Made by a program: the position numbers and the translations under genes. This document shows positions 25,828 through 34,034 of a stretch of 64,000 bases of DNA, in pieces. Positions within the stretch are counted from its first letter, which is position 1. Each line of letters opens with the position of its first letter. The notes beneath the pieces are model-generated. The model was not told where the DNA came from and ran no database searches. It worked only from the letters and a program-made list of their open reading frames with translations. Origin of the DNA: JAGNKE01 sp964583335 (GTDB lineage Bacteria; Pseudomonadota; Alphaproteobacteria; Micavibrionales; Micavibrionaceae); contig CAZOVG010000002.1 of NCBI GenBank assembly GCA_964583335.1, forward strand, positions 124,001 through 188,000, given 5' to 3'.

Positions 25828-27483
25828 CTATTCCGTTCCGGTGCGCAGGAGGCTTTCGGCGGCGGCGCGGGCCTCGGGGGTGATGACGGAGCCCGCCAGC
25901 ATCCGCGCGATTTCCTCCGCCCTTTGTGCCCGGGTTTCGAGGGGGCTGATGGTCGTGGCGACCCGATCGTCCCCGGTTTTTTCGACGACCCAGTGATGGG
26001 CGGCGCGGGCGGCGATCTGGGGCGCGTGGGTGACGACGAGGACCTGTTTTTCCCGGGCCAGCCGCGCGAGGCGTTCGCCCACGGCGTCCGCCGTGCCGCC
26101 GCCGATGCCGGTGTCTACCTCGTCAAAAATAAAGCTATGGGTGCTGCCCGCCTGCGCGATCACCACTTTAAGCGCCAACATGAAGCGCGACATTTCGCCG
26201 CCCGAGGCGATTTTGTGCAGCGGGCCGGGCTGCGCGCCGGGGTTGGTGGCCACGAGGAACGTCACGCGGTCAAAGCCGGACGGCCCCCACTCCGGCTCGG
26301 GCAGTTTTTCAATCTGCGTTGCGAAGCGGGCCTTTTCGAGCTTCAAGGGCGCGAGTTCGCCCTGTACCAGCTTGTCGAGTTTTTCGGCGGCGCGGGCGCG
26401 GATGGCGGAGGTTTTTTCGGCCTGTTTTATGTATTCGGCGCGGGCGGTCTGCACCTTTTTTTCCTGCGCGGCCAGACCCTCGGAGCCGTCAGCGATCAGG
26501 GCGAGCTTGCGAGCGATATCGTCGCGCACCTTGGGCAGGTCGTCCGGCTGGCAGTCGTGCTTGCGGGCCTGCGCGCGCAGGGCGAAGAGGCGCTCGTCGA
26601 TGGTCGCGAGGTCGTGGCCGGCGTCCTGAAGCTCCTCGGAGGTGTCGCGGATGGTGGCGGTCGCGTCCTGAATTTCCGCCAAGGCGCGGTCGAGCGCGTC
26701 GCGGGCCGCCGTGACCTCGCCCCCCGCGCGGGCGGATACGCGGTCCAGCAGGCTCCAGGCGCGGCGCACCGGATCTTCCTCGGCGTTCAAAAGGTTATAG
26801 GCGGCGTTGAGGGCTTCGAGTACCTGTTCGCGGTGCATCAGGCGTTCGCGCAGCATGCCCAGAGTCCCCTCCTCCCCGGTGCGGGGTTCCAGCGCGTCGA
26901 GATCGTCGAGCGCGGTGCGCAGGAAGTTTTCCTCGGTCTGCGCCCGGGCGACGAGGGTTTTCATTTCCTCCAACGCGTCCTGTTCGGCCCGCCACGTCTT
27001 CCATGAATTTTCCGTATCGGCGTTTAGGCCCGCATATTCGTCGAGCATGGCGCGGTGCGTCTGGGGGTTCAAAAGGCCGTGATTGTCGAACTGGCCGTGG
27101 ATTTCCACGAGGGTCTGGCCGACGGCGCGGAGAAGGTTGAGGCTGACGGGCCGGTCGTTGAGGAAGGCGCGGCTTTTGCCGCCCAATGCCACCACGCGGC
27201 GGAGAATCAGCTCGTCGCCCTCGATCTCCATACCCGCCTCCTCCAGAATTGCGCGGGCGGGATGGGCGGGCGCGATCTCGAACTCGGCGGAGACGGCGGC
27301 CTGTTCCGCGCCCCGGCGAATCAGCCCCGTCTCGGCGCGGGCGCCAAGGGCGAGGCCGAGAGAATCGAGCAAGATGGATTTCCCCGCGCCGGTTTCGCCC
27401 GTGAGGGCGCAGAGGCCGCGGCGGAACGCGACCTCAAGCCTTTCGATCAGAACGACATCCTCTATGCGCAAATGCGTGAGCAT
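25828..27483 (-). CDS. recN: DNA repair protein RecN
   Basis: The 551-residue SMC-like ATPase has Walker A at the N-terminus (ALTGETGAGKSILLDSLGLA), a long central coiled coil (about 155-370), the ABC signature region (ASGGEMSRFMLALK) and Walker B (HSFIFDEVDTGIGG). RecN acts early in double-strand break repair. The N-terminal LRIEDVVLIERLEVAF is characteristic. It starts nine bases after bamD stops. The bamD-recN-ligA order is conserved in alphaproteobacteria, even though the products work in different compartments. Confidence 0.97.
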   Translation of the reverse strand: MLTHLRIEDVVLIERLEVAFRRGLCALTGETGAGKSILLDSLGLALGARAETGLIRRGAEQAAVSAEFEIAPAHPARAILEEAGMEIEGDELILRRVVALGGKSRAFLNDRPVSLNLLRAVGQTLVEIHGQFDNHGLLNPQTHRAMLDEYAGLNADTENSWKTWRAEQDALEEMKTLVARAQTEENFLRTALDDLDALEPRTGEEGTLGMLRERLMHREQVLEALNAAYNLLNAEEDPVRRAWSLLDRVSARAGGEVTAARDALDRALAEIQDATATIRDTSEELQDAGHDLATIDERLFALRAQARKHDCQPDDLPKVRDDIARKLALIADGSEGLAAQEKKVQTARAEYIKQAEKTSAIRARAAEKLDKLVQGELAPLKLEKARFATQIEKLPEPEWGPSGFDRVTFLVATNPGAQPGPLHKIASGGEMSRFMLALKVVIAQAGSTHSFIFDEVDTGIGGGTADAVGERLARLAREKQVLVVTHAPQIAARAAHHWVVEKTGDDRVATTISPLETRAQRAEEIARMLAGSVITPEARAAAESLLRTGTE

Positions 27484-27492
27484 AGACCATCA

Positions 27493-28311
27493 TCAATCGG
27501 GTTTCAGGAGCGAGTCAACCGTGCGCGAGAGAATCCCGCGATCATCCTGCATCTTTTTACGCAGTTCGGGGGTCAGGAGGGCATAGGAGCGCTCGTACCA
27601 GCTGCTGCCCGGGTAGTTGTGGCCCAGAACCATCGCGACCTGCAGCGCCTCGTGCTCCAGCCCGAGAGTCATGTAACATTCCACAAGGCGGTGCAGGGCC
27701 TCGGGGACGTGGGTGGTGGTCTGGAAATGCGCGATCACGGTGCGGAAACGGTTGATCGCCGAGTTGATGTGGCCCCGGTTGAGGTAATAGCGGCCCACTT
27801 CCATCTCCTTGCCCGAGAGATGGTCGAGGACCAGATCGCGCTTGAGTTCCGCGTCGCGGCTGTGGGGGCTGCTGGGGAAACGGGAAATCAGCGTGTTGAG
27901 GGATTTGAGCGCCTCGACGGTCATCGCCTGATCGCGGCGGACGTCGGAGATTTGTTCGTAATAGGACATCGCCTTGAGGTAGAAGGCGTAATCGACATCA
28001 GGCGCGCCGGGGTGAAGCTCGATATAACGGTCGAGGGCGACGATGGCCTCCTCATAACGCTGGTCGAGGTAAGAGGAATAGGCCGACATGAGCTGGGCGC
28101 GGGAGGACAGCGCGGAATACGGGTGCTGGCGCTCCACCTCCTCGAAATATTTTGTTGCCTCTCTGTAGTTTTCGGCCTCCATCGCGTCCGCCGCCTTTTT
28201 ATAGAGCGTGTCGGCGGGTGCGGGTTCCTGCTGCTCCTTCTTGTCCTTGCTTGAACAGGCGGCCAGAAGGCACAGGGAAAGGGCGAACAGAAGGTGTTTT
28301 CTGAAGGTCAT
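27493..28311 (-). CDS. bamD: Outer membrane assembly lipoprotein BamD
   Basis: The 272-residue lipoprotein starts at the ATG preceded by GGAG. A longer in-frame start exists but would place 29 polar residues before the signal peptide. The lipobox is L-L-A-A-C with Cys19. The mature protein has five TPR-like repeats, beginning ADTLYKKAADAMEAENYREATKYFEEVERQHPYS. It is part of the Bam complex that inserts beta-barrel proteins into the outer membrane from the periplasmic face. It follows lpxC in the conserved order, with a divergent ORF between them. Confidence 0.95.
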   Translation of the reverse strand: MTFRKHLLFALSLCLLAACSSKDKKEQQEPAPADTLYKKAADAMEAENYREATKYFEEVERQHPYSALSSRAQLMSAYSSYLDQRYEEAIVALDRYIELHPGAPDVDYAFYLKAMSYYEQISDVRRDQAMTVEALKSLNTLISRFPSSPHSRDAELKRDLVLDHLSGKEMEVGRYYLNRGHINSAINRFRTVIAHFQTTTHVPEALHRLVECYMTLGLEHEALQVAMVLGHNYPGSSWYERSYALLTPELRKKMQDDRGILSRTVDSLLKPD

Positions 28312-28348
28312 CGAAAGCTCCGGTGATGCCGTTTTTATGTGTTTTCCT

Positions 28349-28376
28349 ACTATGCACAAATGCGCATGGCGGACAA
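28349..28376 (-). promoter_or_regulatory. Candidate promoter for bamD-recN
   Basis: On the minus strand TTGTCC and CATAGT are separated by 16 bases, about 40 bases before the bamD start. The match to the sigma-70 consensus is partial and no transcript evidence is available. Confidence 0.35.
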
Positions 28377-28523
28377 GGGGAGGAGTCAAATCAGCCACTA
28401 AGGGCGGCTTGATGTTCGGGCTTATTATTATTGAAAATGCAACCGCCTTTGCAAATCCGGTGTTATAGTCTTTTAAACCTCGTTATTATGGTGCCTCATA
28501 CATTAAAAAGTGATGCTCAGGCC

Positions 28524-29372
28524 ATGCATAAGACATTTCGCTCCTTCACGCGTATGTTAGTTATCGTTGTTATAGCAACCACTCCCGGTTTAGCCCGCGC
28601 CGAGTGCCAACACGGCTTCCATTTGGAGGGCACGCTTTCTGTTAAAGACTGCGATCCAAAAATGGAAGTGTGCCTGAATGGGATTCGGGCGATTTATGAA
28701 TATGGAGAAAAATTAGATGATGGCGGCGATGAGGTTTTAACCATTTCGATTATGTCGAGCCCGTGGAGAATCTATGGCCCGGAAATGCGGATCATGCGCA
28801 CGCAAGAACTCAGTAAACTTGTAAAATCAAACATTGATGACAAAACCAAAAGTGTTTTGCTTTATGCTTCCTGGACCGAAAACATTCCTAAAGGCCGGAC
28901 AAAAAGCCTCGTACAAGAATTGTCAGAATCGCTTAACGGTTTTCCGGTCAAGGGGATCGACGGTTTTTTATGGATCAGGGGTGATGGCGATTATTATTCC
29001 ACCAAACAGGCTTTTACGATCGGCGGCGCTTTCCCGCACCAGATCAAAGATGGCGATGACTTGATGGTGGCGTTGCCTTATGGCTCGTTCATTCACGCGC
29101 AGGACTATTTTGTCAAAGAAAAGGACGTGCGTGGGTTGCGTTATGCGGCCGTCGGATGGGATGTCTTTATTCTTTGCCCGGACAAGGCGCTTGCGACGTT
29201 TGAACTGGCGGCGGCGATGTCGGACAGCATTTCCGCTTATAACGCCGCCGTTATCCGGCTTGAGCGCGGCCAAGAGGGGGATTTCGAGGCAGCCTCCAAA
29301 CTTCTCACGCAGGCTTCAGAAGCCGGAGACGAGAAGGCCAAAGCTTTGTTGCTTGAAATCAAACCGAACTAA
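28524..29372 (+). CDS. Secreted hypothetical protein with Sel1/TPR-like tail
   Basis: With the ATG at 28524 the product is 282 residues and begins with a good signal peptide (MHKTFRSFTRMLVIVVIATT, cleavage near ARA-EC). An ATG at 28488 is also possible. The mature part starts with a cysteine-rich segment (C-x13-C-x8-C over about 35 residues). The middle has no family I know. The last 45 residues (AYNAAVIRLERGQEGDFEAASKLLTQASEAGDEKAKALL) look like one Sel1/TPR repeat. It runs opposite to lpxC and bamD, interrupting the conserved lpxC-bamD adjacency, and its AT-rich codons differ from its neighbours, suggesting acquisition. Confidence 0.72.
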   Translation: MHKTFRSFTRMLVIVVIATTPGLARAECQHGFHLEGTLSVKDCDPKMEVCLNGIRAIYEYGEKLDDGGDEVLTISIMSSPWRIYGPEMRIMRTQELSKLVKSNIDDKTKSVLLYASWTENIPKGRTKSLVQELSESLNGFPVKGIDGFLWIRGDGDYYSTKQAFTIGGAFPHQIKDGDDLMVALPYGSFIHAQDYFVKEKDVRGLRYAAVGWDVFILCPDKALATFELAAAMSDSISAYNAAVIRLERGQEGDFEAASKLLTQASEAGDEKAKALLLEIKPN

Positions 29373-29386
29373 AGCAGGCACTGTAA

Positions 29387-30310
29387 TCAGGCGGCGACGA
29401 GCGTTTCGCGGTCGGCGCGGGCCGGGGCGGCGGGCACGGTCATGTCGGTCAGGGCCCAGTTGTCGCGGGAGGCGAAGAGCGCCCGCAGGATCTGGTTGTT
29501 CAGCGCGTGGCCGGCCTTGACGCCGTGATATTCGCCGAGAATCGGGCCGCCCGCGAGGTGCAGGTCGCCGATGGCGTCGAGGATCTTGTGGCGGATGAAT
29601 TCATCGGCGAAGCGCAGGCCGCCGGGGTTCAGAACCTTGTCGCCGCCCAGAACGATGGCGTTATCCATGGAGCCGCCGAGGGCCAGGCCCTGGGTGCGGA
29701 GGTATTCAACCTCATGCAGGAAGCCGAAGGTGCGGGCCTGGGCGATGTCGTGGCGGAAATTGCCGTTCAGGAGGCTGGTGCGGAAGGTCTGGCGGCCGAT
29801 CTGCGCGTGGTCGAATTCGATCTCCCCGCCGTAGACGCTCAAAGACGAGGGTTTGAGGCTGACGCGCTTGCCGTCCTGCTCGATCGACACCTCGCGCAGG
29901 ACGCGAATGGCGCGGCGCGGCGCGGCGAGGGTTTTCAGGCCGACAGAATCAATCGCTTCGATAAAGGGCATGGCGCTGCCGTCCATCACGGGGACTTCGG
30001 GGCCGTCGATCTCGATGAGGACGTTGTCGATGCCGCAGCCGCAGAGGGCGGACATCAGGTGTTCGATGGTGCCGACGGTCGCGCCGGATTCGTTGCCGAC
30101 GACGGTGCACAGGCGGGTGTCCACGACATGATCCCAACGGGCGGGAATCACGCGGTCGCCGCCGAGGTCGGTGCGGATGAAGACGATGCCGTGATCGGCG
30201 GGCGCGGGGCGCAGGGTCATGTGCGTGTAGCGGCCCGAGTGGAGGCCCACACCGTTGATCGTGATCGCGTCGCGGATAGTTTTTTGGCGGCAGTCCGTCA
30301 TTTTACTCAT
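29387..30310 (-). CDS. lpxC: UDP-3-O-acyl-N-acetylglucosamine deacetylase
   Basis: The 307-residue zinc amidase carries out the committed step of lipid A synthesis. Visible are VGLHSG near 21-26, Glu83-His84 (T-I-E-H-L-M), the second zinc motif H-K-x-x-D at 241-245 (RHKILDAIGDL) and the catalytic His268 (KAGHALN). All equivalents of the E. coli catalytic set are present with a constant offset. It follows ftsZ, the usual arrangement, but the intervening gap has both an ftsZ terminator and a candidate lpxC promoter, so separate transcription is likely. Confidence 0.97.
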   Translation of the reverse strand: MSKMTDCRQKTIRDAITINGVGLHSGRYTHMTLRPAPADHGIVFIRTDLGGDRVIPARWDHVVDTRLCTVVGNESGATVGTIEHLMSALCGCGIDNVLIEIDGPEVPVMDGSAMPFIEAIDSVGLKTLAAPRRAIRVLREVSIEQDGKRVSLKPSSLSVYGGEIEFDHAQIGRQTFRTSLLNGNFRHDIAQARTFGFLHEVEYLRTQGLALGGSMDNAIVLGGDKVLNPGGLRFADEFIRHKILDAIGDLHLAGGPILGEYHGVKAGHALNNQILRALFASRDNWALTDMTVPAAPARADRETLVAA

Positions 30311-30358
30311 CTGTCTTTATGTTTGGGTGGCCGTGTGGCGCGGCATCAGTATTCTCGA

Positions 30359-30387
30359 ACAATACCCTTTGCGTTGCGGTGCATCAA
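30359..30387 (-). promoter_or_regulatory. Candidate sigma-70 promoter for lpxC
   Basis: On the minus strand TTGATG (-35) and TATTGT (-10) are spaced by exactly 17 bases, about 50 bases upstream of the lpxC ATG. Immediately upstream of the -35 lies a tandem 10-base repeat, ACGGTTTGTA / ACGGTTTGTT as read on the plus strand at 30391-30410, which could be an operator or an activator site. Confidence 0.5.
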
Positions 30388-30390
30388 ATC

Positions 30391-30410
30391 ACGGTTTGTA
30401 ACGGTTTGTT
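30391..30410. repeat. Tandem 10-base repeat upstream of lpxC
   Basis: Two copies of ACGGTTTGT followed by A or T lie head to tail, one helical turn apart, just upstream of the candidate lpxC -35 box. Two binding sites on the same DNA face would fit a regulator, but none can be named. Confidence 0.5.
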
Positions 30411-30440
30411 ACACGATTTATCCAAATATAACAATATGTT

Positions 30441-30467
30441 AAAAAGGGAGCCGTTTAACGGGCTCCC
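30441..30467 (-). terminator. Rho-independent terminator after ftsZ
   Basis: On the minus strand the seven-base-pair stem GGGAGCC / GGCTCCC encloses an eight-base loop and is followed by TTTTT. It lies about 30 bases after the ftsZ stop and before the lpxC promoter. Confidence 0.75.
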
Positions 30468-30498
30468 CTTCTTCACGACTTGCGTCGTTTGAGTGATT

Positions 30499-32280
30499 CT
30501 AGTTCGCCTGGCGGCGGAGGAAGGCCGGAATATCCAGCTCATCGTCGATTTTAGAGCCGGGCTTCTTCGCCGGGGCGCTGATATTCAGGCTGCCCTGAGA
30601 AGGTTCGGAAGAGACCGCGCCTCTGGTCAGGCCTTGGGAGCCTTTGGTCAGAGGTTTGTGTCCGACCTCGTCTTCGCGAAAGCTGTCGATCTTTTGCTGG
30701 ACCGAGCCGGTGATGCGTTCGAACAGTGAGGGCGAACGCCGCCCCTTGTTCGCCTGAACGCGTTCCGTTGCGGCGGTCATGCCAGACGCAGTTTCCGTCT
30801 CGGATTTTTGCATGCCCGAGATGTGGGCGCCGTGGAAGCTGGAGATATGCGGGCCCGCGGGACCTTCGAAGCCCGCGTAGGGAACTTCTACGGGCTTGGG
30901 CGGAATGAACGAGCCGCCCATCGTGGAGCCGCGCAGCAGTCCGCCGCCCGAACCGCCCGCCGCGTAGACCGGCTCGGCGGCCTCTTCCTGCTGCACCGGG
31001 GGGGGCGCGGAGGGAGCGGCGAAGTCATGACTTTGATATAGCTCGACTTCTTCTTCGGCTTGTTCCTGCGGCTCACTTGCCTGCGGGGTATATTTGCGGG
31101 ACGCGATAGACGACGGGGCTTTCAGGCCTCTGACCGCCTCTTTACCCGTCAGCGCGCCAATAGCGGTCTCGCGCATGGCTTGCTGCTGAGCCGCGACGGA
31201 TGATTCCGCCTTTGGTTGCGCACGATCCAGCGGCGCGGCCGCACCTTGCTCTGGCAGCTTCATGCCGCCACCGCCCTTGCCGGTGCCGCCAAATATTTTA
31301 CTTTTGCGGGCTTCGCGGTCGATGCCCGTCGCCACGATGGAGACGCGCATGCTGCCCTCCATCGACTCGTCGAATGTTGCACCGAAGATGATGTTCGCGT
31401 TGGGGTCCACTTCGTCGCGGATGCGGTTACAGGCTTCGTCGGCCTCAAACAGCGTCATGTCGTAGCCGCCGGTGACGTTGATGATGACGCCGTGCGCGCC
31501 CTTCATCGACACTTCGTCGAGCAGCGGGTTGTTGATCGCGGATTCGGCGGCTTGGATGGCGCGTTTTTCGCCCGTCGCCTCGCCCGTGCCCATCATCGCC
31601 TTGCCCATCTGGAGCATGGCGGTGCGAATATCGGCGAAGTCGAGGTTGACGAGACCGGGGCGGACCATCAGATCGGTCACGCCGCGTACACCGGATTGCA
31701 GAACGGAGTCGGCCATGCGGAAAGCTTCCGCGAATGTGGTTTTTTCGTTCGCGATACGGAACAAATTCTGGTTGGGGATGACGATCAGCGTGTCAACGTA
31801 GCCCTGCATTTCCTCGATGCCGCGCTCGGCCTGATCCATACGGTGGACGCCTTCGAAGTGGAAGGGCTTGGTGACAACACCAACGGTCAGGATGCCCTGC
31901 TGGCGGCAAGCCTTCGCGATGACCGGCGCCGCGCCCGTTCCCGTTCCGCCGCCCATTCCGGCGGTGATGAAGGCCATGTTTGCGCCTTCGAGATATTGCA
32001 TAACTTCCTCAAGGCTTTCCTCCGCTGCCGCCTGCCCGACTTCTGGCTTCGACCCCGCGCCAAGACCGCCCGTAACGGTTGCGCCAAGCTGGACCTTGTT
32101 GGTCGCCTGGTTCCCTTGAAGAGACTGCGCGTCCGTGTTGCAGACGATAAACTCACAGCCCTCAAGATTTGAGGCGATCATGTTGTTGACGGCGTTACCC
32201 CCTGCCCCGCCCACACCGATGACGGCGATCTTGGGAGCGAGAGCGCGAAGCTCGGCGGGCTTGATTTTAATATTGATCAT
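30499..32280 (-). CDS. ftsZ: Cell division tubulin homologue FtsZ
   Basis: The 593-residue GTPase forms the cytokinetic ring. The tubulin signature G-G-G-T-G-T-G-A-A-P is at 110-119, and the GTPase core extends to about residue 320. A very long disordered linker (about 330-580, rich in A, Q, E, P and S) is typical of alphaproteobacterial FtsZ. It ends in the conserved C-terminal peptide DELDIPAFLRRQAN that binds FtsA and other partners. The gene is separated from its upstream neighbour by 415 bases that carry six GANTC sites, suggesting its own cell-cycle-dependent promoter. Confidence 0.98.
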   Translation of the reverse strand: MINIKIKPAELRALAPKIAVIGVGGAGGNAVNNMIASNLEGCEFIVCNTDAQSLQGNQATNKVQLGATVTGGLGAGSKPEVGQAAAEESLEEVMQYLEGANMAFITAGMGGGTGTGAAPVIAKACRQQGILTVGVVTKPFHFEGVHRMDQAERGIEEMQGYVDTLIVIPNQNLFRIANEKTTFAEAFRMADSVLQSGVRGVTDLMVRPGLVNLDFADIRTAMLQMGKAMMGTGEATGEKRAIQAAESAINNPLLDEVSMKGAHGVIINVTGGYDMTLFEADEACNRIRDEVDPNANIIFGATFDESMEGSMRVSIVATGIDREARKSKIFGGTGKGGGGMKLPEQGAAAPLDRAQPKAESSVAAQQQAMRETAIGALTGKEAVRGLKAPSSIASRKYTPQASEPQEQAEEEVELYQSHDFAAPSAPPPVQQEEAAEPVYAAGGSGGGLLRGSTMGGSFIPPKPVEVPYAGFEGPAGPHISSFHGAHISGMQKSETETASGMTAATERVQANKGRRSPSLFERITGSVQQKIDSFREDEVGHKPLTKGSQGLTRGAVSSEPSQGSLNISAPAKKPGSKIDDELDIPAFLRRQAN

Positions 32281-32695
32281 GGCGTTGAACCCCTGAGGAA
32301 TGGATGTTCGGTTGGAAATTTAGAATTTTTTCGTCATTCCCTTACGAATCCCGACGATGGCTCTTTGCGATACCAGCGTCGATTTTGAAAGCGTGCGAGT
32401 CAGACGTTTTGTTCTCTAAACCAAGCTTATCGCATGATTCCCGCAATAGAAAAGAGCCGCAACGAAGGTTTCCACAGATTCGCAAGTATTTTCGGATATT
32501 TAGAAGGCGTCGGCGGCTCATTCGCCCTTTGAGATTCGCGGGGTAAGCCGCAGATATGATTCAGATTTTCGAAACGCAGACGATCCGTGTCGGCGGTGGA
32601 AAAGAACCTTTGTAAAATATTGTGGATATCCGGGTGGCAACCTGTCGGAAAAAAGCGGGGAAAAAAGGGAAAAGCGCAAAACCGTGACCGTGAGG
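32281..32695 (-). promoter_or_regulatory. ftsZ upstream region with six GANTC methylation sites
   Basis: This 415-base gap has no supportable gene. It contains GANTC at 32346, 32397, 32436, 32477, 32533 and 32558, six sites in 217 bases, where fewer than one is expected by chance. GANTC is the CcrM methyltransferase target that, with GcrA, times division genes including ftsZ in Caulobacter. No TTAA-N7-TTAA CtrA site was found. One GANTC (32436-32440) sits between TTGCGG and GATAAGC on the minus strand, where a promoter could be. The region otherwise looks like a leader with no strong hairpin. Confidence 0.6.
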
Positions 32696-33883
32696 TCAGG
32701 TGATCAGGTTGCCGTGCGAGTCATACCTGAGGACTTTTTGCTCTTTTGGCGGCTCCGGCTTGGCCGGGGCGGCCGGAATTTGGGTTGCCGCTCCCGCGGG
32801 CTCCGCGCGCTTCTTTTCGGTTTCCGCGACAATCGCCTGCTGGTAATCCGCCTTGCTCATGCCGGACATGATGTTGGGCTGGGCCTGAAGCTCGGCGACC
32901 TTGCTCTTGGCTTTTTTGTAGGCCGCGACGTTCATGGATTCGACGAGTTTTACGAAGTCTTTGTCCTTCGCTGTCAGCTCGTTGTAGTGCTCCTTGATGT
33001 CCGGCGGGATGGTGGTGATGATGTTCTCGATCTTGAAGATTTCATCCTCGCTCAGGCCGCCCTGAACGAACATATGGATGATCTCCTCCCACATCTTGTC
33101 GAAATTCTTGAATTCCAGAACGTTGCCAGAGTCGCCGCCGCTCTGGGCGCTCTCGTAGGTCTGGCGGATATGGTCGAGGCTTTGCTTTGTGGCCTCCTGC
33201 GCGAATTTGAGTTTCGAGAACACGATCTCGTGGTGCTTGAGATAGTTCTCCAGCAGCATCTTGGTGAGATCCTGCGACTCGCCTTCGGAGACCCATTCGG
33301 GCTGTTTGGGCGGGGCGGCTTGCTGCGCCGCCTGGGCCTGGGCTTGCGCCTGCATGGACTGAACGCGCTCGACGCTCTGGCGCAGAAGTTCGTCCCCCTC
33401 GCGGCGGAACGGACCGGTAAAAGCGGGGTTCTGGGCCCGGCGGCGGTCGGGGCCGGTATATTTTGCTGTCTTGATCTGCTGGCGCTTGCTGGCTTCGGTC
33501 ATCACGTAGGCGATCATCTGGCCGATGTCGCTGACGGTGTAGGGCGCCATGATCATTTCGTTGACGCCTGCGTTGCGGGCCAGCTCTACGTAATGTTTTG
33601 TGGCGGGGCCGACGGTTGAGATAATCGGGGTCATCGGGTTGGGGGAGCGTTCGTCCTTGCGGATGAAATCGGCAAGCGCGACGACATCGTTGCGGCCGTC
33701 CTTGATCTCGGAGAGCACGAAGTCGAACTTCCCTTCCCGGAAAATACGGAAACCCGTCACAACGTCCTGCGCAATCTGGGGATCCTTGACCCCCAGGACT
33801 TTCAGGATATTGCTCAGCATCCGCCGGTTTGAATCGTGATCGGAAACGACCAGCCCGGTCAGACCTTTAAGGTTGTAGCTCAT
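32696..33883 (-). CDS. Degenerate receiver-domain protein between ftsA and ftsZ
   Basis: The 395-residue cytoplasmic protein opens with a CheY-like fold (1-130, LTGLVVSDHDSNRRMLSNIL). The acidic pocket keeps D15 and D17. The phospho-acceptor position is Glu59 (V-L-S-E-I in place of L-L-D-I) and the conserved lysine before the cis-proline is Ala113 (M-A-P-Y for T-K-P-F), so it cannot be phosphorylated normally and may mimic the active state. A TGPDRRR motif follows near 144, then a linker with Q/A-rich repeats (about 176-195). A long helical C-terminal half (about 200-345) and a P/A-rich tail complete it. Flanking genes are ftsA and ftsZ, an unusual site for such a gene. Its function is not known. 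Confidence 0.82.
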   Translation of the reverse strand: MSYNLKGLTGLVVSDHDSNRRMLSNILKVLGVKDPQIAQDVVTGFRIFREGKFDFVLSEIKDGRNDVVALADFIRKDERSPNPMTPIISTVGPATKHYVELARNAGVNEMIMAPYTVSDIGQMIAYVMTEASKRQQIKTAKYTGPDRRRAQNPAFTGPFRREGDELLRQSVERVQSMQAQAQAQAAQQAAPPKQPEWVSEGESQDLTKMLLENYLKHHEIVFSKLKFAQEATKQSLDHIRQTYESAQSGGDSGNVLEFKNFDKMWEEIIHMFVQGGLSEDEIFKIENIITTIPPDIKEHYNELTAKDKDFVKLVESMNVAAYKKAKSKVAELQAQPNIMSGMSKADYQQAIVAETEKKRAEPAGAATQIPAAPAKPEPPKEQKVLRYDSHGNLIT

Positions 33884-34034
33884 GAACTTTTTACAGAGTT
33901 GGTATGGGCGAGTGCCGAGAGAAGGCTCTTACGCCCATAATTCTATGTGCCCAAAGACTAATGTAAACCGAAATTGTTGTTTTCGCGTTAATTTTACAGG
34001 CCAAGAGGGCGCGTTATGGGAATTATGAGGCGAT

